64,000 nucleotides of DNA from Nicotiana tabacum (Eukaryota; Streptophyta; Magnoliopsida; Solanales; Solanaceae), in assembly GCF_000715075.1 (NCBI RefSeq), contig NC_134095.1:68825990-68889989 (forward strand). Direction: 5' to 3'. The notes beneath the pieces were generated by a model that worked only from the letters and a program-made list of their open reading frames with translations, was not told the origin of the DNA and did no database searches. Below, piece by piece: positions 32,076-42,785 of this stretch (within the stretch, counting starts at the first letter, position 1; every line of letters begins with the position of its first letter). The position numbers and the translations under genes were made by a program.

Positions 32076-32764
32076 TTATTGTGTTATTACTTTCGTTGGT
32101 TGAAAGCATGATATTTACTGTGTTTCTGTACTGTACTATTTTCAGAATATTCATAGTCCCCTTAGCATGTGTTCCCCCTTCACGTTATTATCTGTTAATT
32201 TCCGTTATTGTTATTTCTCGTATATGATTTATATGCACTGGTTTATATTATTTGTTATGTCCTACCCTCGTCACTACTTTACCGAGGTTAGGCTCGATAC
32301 TTACCAGTACATGGGGTCGGTTGTACTGATGCTGCACTCTGCACTTTCTGTGCAGATCCCGGTACTAAACCGCACTGATCATAGTTTGGGTTGGTGCCTT
32401 TAGTCCAAAAGAGACCCAAAGTAGATCTGCCGGCGTTGGTAGACCCTGGAGTACTCTTCCTTATATCCTAGTTTCCCTCTTTTCTTGTATTTCTGGATCA
32501 AATGTATTTTTTTAAACCAATATTTATAGAAAATTCTTAGAAGTTCGTGGATTGTGACACCAGATCTTTGGGGTAGTCATGCATTAGTATTTTAAACTGT
32601 TAAAATTTCTGCACTTCATATTTTTTTTGGTTAATGATTAATGTGTTAGAACTGTATCTGTTGTCTTGCCTAACATTATAAGAGTTAGGCGTCATCACTA
32701 TCCCTACAGTGAAAAATCCGGGTCATGACAGGGATTGCATAGGCTAGTTGGAGAAGCTGTCATG

Positions 32765-33025
32765 CTTTGTTCAATGCGATCGCCAGTTATGGCATGCGAT
32801 CGCGTAGGTTAGGGGAATCAGTGCATCGCGAACGCGTGAGCTAGGCCGCGTTTTCAAAGTGAGGAGCTAGGGTTCACACACGCTATTTTATGCGAATGTG
32901 TGGGCCGTCCGCAATCATATAGGCCTAGGAAGTCTGTGCTTCGTGTTCGCGTGTGTTCTTGTGTGGTCTCCTAGAGGATTTTCTGGAGTAAAGGTTGTGC
33001 TTCGCGATCGCGAAGATTTTCCCAC
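32765..33025 (+). repeat. CG-rich word array of the outer solo LTR (GCGATCGCG type)
   Basis: Words such as TGCGATCGCG, CGCGAACGCG and CTTCGCGATCGCGAAG. The first copy (ACGCGATCGCG) is at 21875-21886, left of the nested insertion, so the insertion fell inside the array. Confidence 0.7.
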
Positions 33026-34164
33026 AATCATGAAAAAAGGATACCTGGCAGATTTAAATATTTTAAAAAATGAGGGTTTGAACCAATTTTTCATATTTTG
33101 AGTTAGAGACCTCGGATTTGGGCGATTATTGAGGGGATTTTCAAGGAGTTGATTGGGGTAAGTGATTCTTACTTAGTTTTCGTTATTTTCCATGTTTATG
33201 TCTTTGATTTCATCATTAAATTAGTGATTTTGGAAGGAAAATTGGGGAAAAGATGGAAATTTCTTAGGCCGAATTTTGAGATTTTGATCAAGATTTTGGT
33301 ATCGGATTTGAGTAATTTTGGTATGGGTGGACTCGTGGTTGAATGAATGTTCGGATTTTGTAACTTTTACTCGATCTTGAGACGTGGACTCGAGGGCCAA
33401 CTTTTTAGTTGACTTTTTGACTTTTGATTAAGATCTTAGTATTTTCTTATGGATTTGATTCCTTTAGCTCGTGTTGATTGTATCGACCTGTTTGTGACTA
33501 GATTTGAGGTATTTGAAGGCCATTTCGCGAGGCAGGGGCTTGTCGGAGCAGGTATTTGCATAACTTGAGGTAAGTTATGCTTCTAAACTTGGTTTCGAGG
33601 GTATGAAACCCCGAATTTTATGTTATGTGATAGATGTTGAGGTGACATGCATCCTAAGTGATAGGCGTGTGGGCGTGCATCGTAGAAATTGTGATTTAGT
33701 CATTACCCTGGAGCTGCGTAGCCATTTTATCTGAACCTTCTTACTATATTCTATGTGTTAGATCACTTAAGCTATGATCCATGCTGGGAATCATGTTTAG
33801 GCTATATGCTGGTGTAGTTGGGACCCATAGGTGTCATTCTTTGCTATTGAATTATTTGTTAAATTGTGTTTATGTACTCAATCTTATTCATCATTTCATA
33901 TCACATCTTAGTCTCTGTTATTGTGTATTGTCACATCTCATATCATTGATTAGGGCTACTTAGTATGAGCGTTGTGAGCCAGAGGGACGGGAGAGATTGA
34001 TGACTGAGTGAGGCAGAGGGCCTAATTGTGAGTGATATTTATGGGATCAGGCTGTACGCTGCATCATATTTTATTTATTTATGCATTGATCTGGCTTATT
34101 ATAGCGCTTGGGCTGAAGGAGCCCCTCCGAAGTCTGCACCCCCACAGTGAGCGTAGTTGATTTA

Positions 34165-34352
34165 TATTGAGGGATGGATCTTCCCCCGGGCATGGATCTT
34201 GCTCGAATCATTTATATTTTGGGGATGGATTTTCCGTGGGCTGGATTGGCCTTATGCAGTACTGAGTGACTGGATGTCAGTTGATATATATATATATTGG
34301 GATGGATTTTCCCTAGACTGGATTGGCCATATACAGTACTGAGTGATTGAGC
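34165..34352 (+). repeat. Tandem repeat in the outer solo LTR
   Basis: Two clear copies of a unit of roughly 78 bp (GGGATGGATTTTCC...GGATTGGCC...CAGTACTGAGTGA) at 34222-34299 and 34300-34352, with a degenerate third copy before them. A short (AT)n run lies between. Confidence 0.65.
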
Positions 34353-35011
34353 ACTATGGGAGTGCGAGTACGCGAGGCTTCCATTATAGTGCATCACATA
34401 CAACATGCACAATGGCATGTAGATATAGAAATGTCATATCCCTCATATCATTCAGAGTTGATCTATTTTACTGGTATTAAGTTTTTATCTGATGAACTTG
34501 AAAACATGCCTACATTTCTGTACTGTCATTTTTACATTAAATTGTACCTGCTGAGTTCGTCACTACTTTCAGTCCAAAGGTTAGATTTATTACGTATTGA
34601 GCTGGTTGTACTCACGCTACACCCTACACCTCATGTGCAGATCCAGCTGCTTCCAGTCACGGCGGTTGCTGAGTTGCGGAGTCCGGACATTAAGATATCA
34701 TTGAGGTAGTTGCTTGGCATTCACAGACCTCAACTCTCCTCCCGTATCTTTCATTTTATCTTTCAGTCTTATTTTTTAGACGGTGTACCAGACTATATCC
34801 CTATGTAGATTCTTATGTACTTGATGACACCCCGATTTTGGGAGAGATTATGTACTGAATTATGACTTCCTATCTTGTTATTAAAAGATTTTTCCTTTAA
34901 TTAATTGTTTCTGTATCTTTCAAAGATTTAAAGTGATGGAAATGTCTGAGTAGTCGGCTTGTCAGTACTATGATAGGCACCATCACGACGGATTGGTTTT
35001 GGGTCGTGACA

Positions 35012-35416
35012 ATAATATTCTATACAAATGTACGTATAAATAAAAAATAAAAAATAATGAAAGGTTACGTTGATCCTTTTTAATCTATTGAAAAAAATTA
35101 GTCACCCTGAATGAAATTTTAGAAACTCTGGGATTGTGCAGTTTCAATGTCTCTTTTAAACATTAAATAAATATTGGAAATACACTATCAAGGAATGCAG
35201 AAATAACAAATTAAAGATCAAATACATGTCTAGTGACAACAATTTGTCATATATATACATTAAGTTCAATTTAGATGATATAATTAAATAAAATTGAATT
35301 TACTTTAATTGATAATTCAATCCACGATCAACCCATCCATAAGAATAGTACGACAAGGAGTACAAAAATTAGAGTGATAAATGAGATAAAAGGAAACAAA
35401 AAAATGAATAAAATGA
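35012..35416. other. Low-copy unit copy A right part, then AT-rich spacer
   Basis: 35012-35090 continues copy A and matches copy B (GAAAGGTTACGTTGATCC at 35061-35078 and 45224-45241). 35134-35181 matches the CACTA-bearing copy at 18852-18884 plus 19623-19637. The rest to 35416 is AT-rich with no gene. Confidence 0.65.
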
Positions 35417-35429
35417 TAATACTATAACC
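35417..35429. repeat. LINE target-site duplication, left copy
   Basis: TAATACTATAACC, repeated exactly at 42132-42144, on the far side of the LINE. Confidence 0.8.
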
Positions 35430-35497
35430 CTTTTCTTTGTTGAGCAAACAGGAAAACATATATATTAAAATTTACGCAACGTTTGTTACATCATGGC

Positions 35498-38400
35498 CTA
35501 TAGTGTACCACTTAGGACACATTGATTTCCTAGGCTTGCTAATCTATTGCAAGCATCCATAGATAGGTATTTAACAAAACAATATTCACTGTCTACGTCA
35601 TACTTAACAAGATTAAAAACAACATTTGGAGGGGATACAAAAACTTTTTTCTTCCTTCCTGGAGTCCTTCCCATTTTGGCCATGGTGTAAGTGACACTAT
35701 TGCCTTTCCTAAATGTGTGCTGGAACAGGGTCACCTTCCCTTGGTGCATTAACGACCTGCAAATATTAACAACATTATCAAAATGTCTATTACCACATTG
35801 TATAATTTGAATTGCCTCCGCACAATCTGTCTCTATTTCCCGTGGGAATAAATTTCACTCATGGCCAGTTTTGAAACATTCCTTTATTGCCTTTAGTTCT
35901 GCCTCCAGAGGTCTCCTAGCATGTGTGTACTTTGTGAATCCAACAATCCATTGACCATCTGCATTGCAGAATACTCCCCCTAGAGAACTTTGGCAGTTGT
36001 TGTGACTTGCATCAATATTTAATTTATACCATCCATTTAGGGGCCTTTGCCACTTAATTTATAATTGAATCCTTTCAATGGGCAATAGGTTATTCTCCGT
36101 AAGCAGCTTGAATTCCACAGCTTGTTGAGTAATATTTTTTATGTTTACAACGTTCCTCAACTTGTTTTGATTATTAGCATTTCTGTTAGTCCAAATTTCC
36201 CATAGGGTGAAAGGGAAGATATAATTCCATTCAAGAAGATTGTGTCTTATAGAGAAACTTTGATTTTTTAATTGTGCAAACCAGTGCCCCTTTGAGAGAT
36301 CATAAAAGGTTATCCCTCCCAAATTGTCCCAAAATATTTTGTTTACTTTGCAAGTGAGAAAAATATGGGTGATGATTTCTTTCTCTTTCATATCACATAT
36401 AGGACATATAGGGTCAATGTTGATTCCAATCGGGGCTACGTATTTCCTACAAGGTAACCTATTTTAGAGACATTGCCATAATTTTTTTTTATCTTATTTG
36501 GGCATGATGAAGACCAAATCCAATCAAAATCCTACTGATTTTCAATCATTGGTTCAATAAGGTTATAACAAGTTTTGCTAGTAAAAGTTCCTTTGGATGA
36601 AGGAGACCATATAGCAAAATCATTCAAGGGTGAATTTTATGAATTTTGACCTTAAGGATGTTTTGTTGAATTTTGGAAGGAATATCTATTGAAAGTTTTG
36701 TAAGATCTTGCTATTGGTATTAGATATCTTTAATTTTAAGATTGAGAGTTTCTGGCATAATAGGTCCTTTAATTAAACCTCTTAGGTTTGTGGAGTTTGG
36801 GATCCATCTTATGTCCCAAATATTTAGGTTTGAGTTTAGGTGGGATGACCATGTGATACCTTTATTGCACAATTCTCATCCCTTCATGATGGCCTTCCAG
36901 ATGAAGGAATGGTTTATTTTTTAGCAAAACCTATCCATATTTGGTAATAATCAGTCTTGCCCAAGTAGAGGTTGCTTGTGTAAGAAGCCTCCAAATTAGA
37001 CTAGCTAAGTTAGTCAAATTTTTTGTATTTGCACTATGAATGCCTAGCCCCCCTGAAATCTTTGGTTGACAGACTTTTGTCCATTTTACTAGGTGTAGTT
37101 TTCTTTTACTCTCATTGGTACCCCAAATAAAGTCCCTCTGAACTTTGTCAATAATTTTAATGGTCTTTTTTGGAAGAATAGTATATTACATGTAATAGTT
37201 AGGAATAGAGTTGAGGCATGATTGAGCCAGAGTGGTTCTACCAGCTATATTAATGAATTTCATTTTCCAAAAGGCCAGTCTGGATCTTATTTTATCAATT
37301 ATAAACTGGTAATCAATTGGACTTGGATTTTTATTTAGTATTGGAAACCCTAAGTAAGTAGCAAAATTTTCACTTCTCTTAATACCTTGTGTATTGATTA
37401 TATAATTTGTGATGGCAGAGTTACAGTTTTGGGAGAAAAGAATTTTTGACTTGGAGTGGTTTATGTTTTGACCGAACAGTGAGCAAAATAGACTAGACAT
37501 GTTTTAATGGCAAGGCATGATTTTCATTTGCCTTAGCCATTAGAGTGAGGTCGTCCGCAAAAAATAAATAGGAGAAGCTAGGGCTTTTTCTTCCTATAGT
37601 TATTGGATCCCACTTGCAAATATTGACCTGGTTTTCAATATACGTAGATAGCAACTCTAGACAAAGGATGAAAATGTAAGATGAAAGAGGATCGCCTTGC
37701 TTAATTCCTCTGCTAGGTTCAAAAAAATTTGTGGTATAACCATTAACTAGTATTGCAATAGAGCTTGATGAGATACAACTAAGAAGTAGGTTAGAGAATT
37801 TTGGTGGTAATTTGAAAAACCTAAGGGCACGATACATAAAGGACCGTTCTATATGGTCAAAAGTTTTTTCCAAGTCTATTTTTAATATCATATGGCCATG
37901 CCTACCCTTGATTTTTTTAGGTTAGCAATTAATTCTTGGATTATTACAGCATTATCCGAGGCTCATCAATTTTTCATGAAGCTGGCTTGGTAAAGACTAA
38001 TAATTTTTTTTATGAAAGATTTGAGATGATTTGCCAGGATTTTGGTAATAATTTTGTAGATAGTATTACAAAGGCCAATAGGACCAAAGTTTTTAATGTT
38101 GTTAGCATTTGGAACTTTAGGAATCAGACAAAGGAATGTTTTATTGATTTTCTTAGGCATTACCTGCGTATTGAAAACATCATGGCAGAATTTAGTAACT
38201 GATTAGACTATGATATTCCAGTATCTCTGATAGAAAAAAGGGTGGAGTCCATCTGGCTTCGGGAGTTTGAAAGGTTTGAAGGAGAATATGGCCTTCTCGA
38301 CCTCAATGTCTAATAGGGTATTATCTAGGGATTTTAGGTCAATTGAAGTGCCACTAGAGTTTATTATCTCTAGGTGTTTCCAATTGGTACATGTATGAGA

Positions 38401-39571
38401 GGATGTAAAAGTGTTAGTAAAGTAGTTTAAAACATGAGAAGTGATTAATTGATGATCATTGATACAATTTCCTGCCTCGTCCTTAAAATAAGTAAGTTGA
38501 TTTTTCCTTCGTCTATTTGAGGCAGATATGTGGAAGAATTTTATATTCGCATACCCATCATTTAGCCACATTATTATTGACCTATGTTTCCAATAATCCT
38601 CTTCAATCTTGAGAATGTCATTATATTCTTTCTTAAGGTTACTCTCTCTAGATTTTGGAGGAAGGTGCTACTAGTATAGTTCCTAGAATTCTGAATACCT
38701 TGGAGCCTTGCTATTAATTTCCTTTTTTTTCCCATTATATATCCAAAGGTCCTATTTTTCCAGGATTTAAAACTATGTATAAAAGAATTGTTGGCCCTGA
38801 AATAGTCATTACCAAGCCAGTTTGATTTAACAAGATTTTGAAAATCGGGATGTTTGCACCAATAGGTCTCTAAGCGGAAAGGTCTACTTCTAGGGATTAG
38901 TTCTATTAGAATAAGATTATGGTCTGAGTAAGTTTTAGGTAAATGAATTATGGAATAGTTTGGAAATAGGTCACACCATTTTTTATTTCCTAGGGCTTTG
39001 TCCAATCTTTCCATAATTGATCCTTTATTTTTATGTCTATGATTTGACCAAGTGTATTTACATCCTTTATAGACTAGATACATAAGGTTACAATTTGAAA
39101 TCTTAGAAAGAAGGAATTATGCGCTACTATTATTAATAGGTCTCCCTCCATATTTCTCATATGAATGGGTAATACCTCAATTGTAGCATGGATTTTTTGG
39201 TTCCTATGAGTGAAATTGTGGACTGTAACCACCTCATGGTTCCACATGACAACCATACCACCTGACTGACCCTCCACTGGAACCTCAATTAGCTCAGTAA
39301 AACCAAAGTCCTCAAGCCAATGTTCATGATTAATAATCCTAGTTTCCAGTAGGGTTACCATGCAGGGTCGATTAGTATCAATCATCTCCCTAAAATTCCT
39401 TCTAAAATTGTCATTGTTCCCTCCCCGTATATTCCAAATAATAAAATTAGGTGGATGATTCATTGGATGATTTTGATTTTCGTTCACTACCTCCTCATCT
39501 TCCCTCCCCCCCCCCGGAAAGATAGGGTTTCTTCGTAAAGATGGCACAAGTATCATGGCCCTATTGCCCAT
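35498..39571 (-). pseudogene. LINE ORF2: AP-type endonuclease, reverse transcriptase, RNase H, broken
   Basis: Endonuclease: FIIWNIRGGNN and LLETR near 39435-39340, SGGMVVMW near 39250, YSDHNL near 38920. RT: PDGLHPFFYQ near 38250, FLCLIPKVP and NFGPIGLCN at 38140-38070, IDLEKTFDHIE at 37883, GIKQGDPLS near 37700, catalytic FADD near 37567-37556. A zinc-RT-like region with ITHIFLTC lies near 36375. C-terminal RNase H: LNIDASHNN near 36020, LEAELKAIKE near 35900, ETDCAEA near 35835. Each block is open, but stops and shifts separate them (39074, 38571, 38203, 37960, 37890, 37490, 37185-36400, 35870). RNase H at the C-terminus is seen in some plant L1 LINEs. Confidence 0.85.
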
Positions 39572-39579
39572 AGTTGGGT

Positions 39580-42055
39580 CCTATGGTGGCCTTATGTCCA
39601 ATGCGCACTTGTAAAGTGCTAGGGGAAAGTTGAGTACATGCCTCTTCCCCTGCATCTCCCTGAATAGAAACACCTTTACCCCGTCTAGATTTGAGAATTC
39701 TATGACTTGGTCTAAGGCTAGGTTGAGGAGTTCTTCTACTTCTTCCTCCATTTCTGCTTCTGCCTGGTCTTGTTCTTGCATTGCATGTGGGTGGGGTGGT
39801 GGTCCATAAGGGTTCTCTTGTTTGAGAGGTTGTTCCTATGGTTGATGATTGATTTCCCAAGGCATGAAGATAGGATTCAGATGAGTTAGCATCTCTGAAG
39901 GGAAGATCTGCGAGGATATTTTTTAGTTGAATTGAGTTGAAGTGAGGTGGTATGTTCCATTATTGTATCAATGCTTGAACTAGATTGGGGTTCAGTGATG
40001 GTGCTAGAGGGTGCAGAATATTGTTGATCCAAATTTGGTTCAGGTAATTGCTCATTGCTAAACTCATCCCCTCTGATATCAGTTGTGCTAGGTATTAAGT
40101 GTTGTGAAGGATTACTATTGCCTCCTTGCCATTGACTTGGATTATGAATGAGACTACATATCTCATTAGTCCCATTTACATCTACGAAAGTGGTTGGTAG
40201 TCTTGGGCTTAAGGGGGTTGGACAAAGATCACTTAAGGATTTGCTGGTTGTGGTGGTGCTTGGGGTATATTTTCCATTGTTGGATTTCTGAGTTACCTTA
40301 TTATTTGGATTAATCTGTTCCTCCTTCTTAGAGACGAGGCATTTAGAGTGGAGTGTTTGGGATTTAATGAGCTTCCAACAAGTGTGGAATTTGGGCTATT
40401 AATATAGGGGATGGGATTGGTGGTAGAGGTAATGATTGGGGGGCTTATTGCATGGCCTCTAAATGGTCACCTTTTAGATTTATAGGGTGAATGTGAAGGG
40501 ATTTGGTATCCTTATCGTGTTCTCTAGGAATGGCCATTTGTTTATCATTTGGTTCAATAGAAGCCATGTGAATAACATGCTTTGGGTGTTTGATATTCTC
40601 AATTTTTAGGGAAAGATTGTTGGTTATATGATCGGTAATAGGAGGATTTGTAGTTTGTTGATTAGTTTGTTTAGTGGCTTGCCGTGTAGAGTTAGTAGTC
40701 GTATTAAGGTTAATGATATCTTTGTTAATATCTAAAAGCATGTCACTTTTTTCGTTACTAGTAGAAGTAGGAACGTATGAGTCTGGTATCGCCACGTCAA
40801 TTGCTTTTGTGTCCAAATGGCTAATTGCATAGGAGGTTTTAGGAGGAGTATATTTTTCAGTTATTTTAATTTTATCCAAAACCATGTGCTCTTCATCTAG
40901 GATGGTAAAGTGGTTTTGTATTGGAAGAGTGGTTTTGTCTATATTCTTCCTGGATGTAATGTTCTTAGTAGGATCTTTAGTCTTATATTGTAAAACTTGA
41001 GTGTCGATATACTTACCTGTATTTGCATTTTATAGATTTACCGAGATACCTAGACCTTGGAGTTTCTCCTTTGGGGTGTGGTTACTTGCCATATTTTTTG
41101 TCATATTATGTCTCTTGCCTTTGTTGAAGGTGATAGTTTTTCATTCGCCCTCATGGTTCTCCTCGATTGACCTTGGTGCAGTAGTATCTGAGAAGGAGTT
41201 TAATATTGTATTTTGTTGGCTAAACTTACACATGGTAGAGGGGTGTCCCAACCTTCCACATTCATACATAGTAGATTTTCTCCTTCATAGTTAATATACT
41301 GCTTGTGAGTACCAATATAGATGAATGGTTGCACTGGATATCCAACGGAATTTCCACACAGAGCCTAGCATAGCGATCCCTCAATGTTGTTGATGTACAA
41401 ACATCAATTTTCAGTAGACGACCAATGGAGTTGCCAATTTTTTCTAATATTTTTTCATCATAAAACTTCGTTGGTAATTGTGGCAATCTAATCCATATTG
41501 CTGAGGTAGTTAGCGTTTCATTTGTAGCCACAAAGTCTAGTTTCCATCTGATCACCGAAAGGTAATGGCCATTTACAAACCATGGGCCTTGATGAAGTGC
41601 TTTCTCCATATTTTTCTTTTTTTTTTTGAATTTGATGATAAAATAATCTTCTCCCAGATCAATTAAGGAGAAGATTTCCGTTGGTCTCCAAAGCTCTTGA
41701 ATTTTCTTTTTTTAAGTATTGGTGCATCATGCGTTTGCCAAACAGTTTGATAGCATTGCCATAGTTCATAAATTCTTTGTTTATCCTCCTCCGTAAGAGT
41801 GATCAATTCAATACCTCGAGTGGGGTAGTGTATTAAATTTGCCGTTGCTTCTCCTTCTTCTGAAAAAGATCGAGATAGCTCTATGTTGGATTGGTTAACA
41901 TTTGGGGTGAAATCCATATGGTCTGAAGATGTGACCATGTCCTTAATTATATGACGTTTTAGCTTCTCCACCATCCTGGTGTGTTGCAGATTGGAGGTTA
42001 ATGTCAGATGGTTTGGGGGTATTGAAGAAGAGGATTCATAGGGTTGAGGGTTCAT
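39580..42055 (-). pseudogene. LINE ORF1, gag-like RNA-binding protein, broken
   Basis: Starts MNPQPYESSSS at 42055. The N-terminal region runs to 41663. A DUF4283-like domain is at about 41660-41270 (EKALHQGPWFVNGHYLS, IWIRLPQLPTKFYDE). The CCHC knuckle at 41269-41229 (ECGRLGHPSTMC) has lost one base in its first C-x-x-C. A long low-complexity linker (including 40885-40445) and an acidic C-terminus (39781-39581, EAEMEEEVEELLNLAL) follow. ORF1 proteins bind the LINE RNA. Several frameshifts lie between 41230 and 39860. Confidence 0.75.
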
Positions 42056-42131
42056 AATAGAGAGTATTTTTTACCCTTTCGTAGCCTATATATTCAGAGG
42101 ATTAAAGTTTTGATTCCTTAAGTGATAGAAC

Positions 42132-42144
42132 TAATACTATAACC
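42132..42144. repeat. LINE target-site duplication, right copy
   Basis: TAATACTATAACC, identical to 35417-35429. Confidence 0.8.
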
Positions 42145-42440
42145 ATTTGAATGTGAGCTCTAATTTAAACTAGTAATGTAAATAATTCAGTCACACACTT
42201 AGAATGCAATTACAAATTTAATCTAGTATTGCTTGTACTTCATTAATCAACAATTTTACTATGCATTTACCTTTTTTTAATGGCGTAGGACTATGCGGAA
42301 ATAAACATCTAAGAGCCAACTTTGGCTCGGCTTGAGCTCAGTTATACTTTAACAAAGCTCGATTGAGCTCGGCTTGTTGTTGTAAAAAGTTCGTTGAGCT
42401 CGGCTCAGTTGGGCTCACTCGAACTCGGCTCGACGCCCAT
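42145..42440. other. Spacer with GAGCTCGGCT repeats
   Basis: No gene. 42320-42432 carries five or six degenerate copies of a GAGCTCGGCTCG word, possibly the end of an old dispersed repeat. Before it is AT-rich low-copy sequence. Confidence 0.5.
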
Positions 42441-42785
42441 GTGTAACTCTAACTCATAATCATGGATGAATATAGTAAATGAGTTGAAAGCGCAGTGCTA
42501 CCCCCAGCCGGTTATTTATCTAATATAAGCAAATAAAATTATCCTCTCTCTAGCAGAGGTGCAAAGTTCAAATCGTTGATGACCCTTTGAACTTGTCAGA
42601 ATATTTTATTTAGCCGCTTAAGCTAAGAACTCGACCTATTGAACACGTGATTATACTCAAAATATGCCCATTGAAATGAAGAAATGTGCATTAAATAGAA
42701 AATGAATGTTTACTTGCGATTAGTTATCAGTTAATAATATCATATACAAAAGTACATACAAATAAAAAATAAAAAATATTGAAAG
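42441..42785. repeat. Duplicated low-copy unit, copy B left part
   Basis: Homologous to copy A (20876-21169 plus 35012-35065). Here the unit is continuous across the site where copy A carries the 21170 solo LTR, and is itself cut at 42786 by another LTR. It continues at 45224. Confidence 0.78.

Larger units (their letters stand above)
21902..32730 (+). mobile_element. Full-length Ty3/gypsy chromovirus-type element nested in the solo LTR, defective
   Basis: 10.8 kb, LTRs 21902-24791 and 30091-32730, primer site, gag, pol and polypurine tract, all on the plus strand. The ends are TGTGACAACCC and GGGTCATGACA, with flanks GAGAT (21897-21901) and GGGAT (32731-32735), a 5-bp duplication with one change. 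It belongs to the same broad group as the 8455 element but has a different LTR. Multiple stops and small deletions make it inactive. Confidence 0.9.
30091..32730 (+). repeat. 3' LTR of the nested element
   Basis: 2.64 kb. It differs from the 5' LTR by a deletion of about 130 bp near 30207 (between GCCTTGG-like repeats), fewer hairpin units and scattered changes, mostly at CG sites. Confidence 0.88.
21170..35011 (+). mobile_element. Solo LTR (about 3 kb) split by a nested gypsy element
   Basis: LTR parts are 21170-21901 and 32736-35011. The ends are TGTAACGACTC and GGGTCGTGACA, flanked by ATAAT at 21165-21169 and 35012-35016, a perfect 5-bp target duplication. Without the nested element there is one LTR and no internal region, so it is a solo LTR left by LTR-LTR recombination. 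Copy B of the host unit shows the uninterrupted target. Small open frames here (21740-21934, 32898-33346, 34347-34709) are LTR noise. Confidence 0.88.
35430..42131 (-). mobile_element. Full-length plant L1-type LINE with RNase H, defective
   Basis: 6.7 kb on the minus strand: 5' end at 42131, ORF1 with a DUF4283-like domain and zinc knuckle, ORF2 with endonuclease, RT, zinc-RT and RNase H. The 3' end at 35430 has a short A-rich tail (AACAAAGAAAAG). The 13-bp perfect duplication TAATACTATAACC on both sides is typical of target-primed reverse transcription. A full 5' end is less common than truncation for LINEs. Many stops and frameshifts show it is old, although the duplication is intact. Confidence 0.9.
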
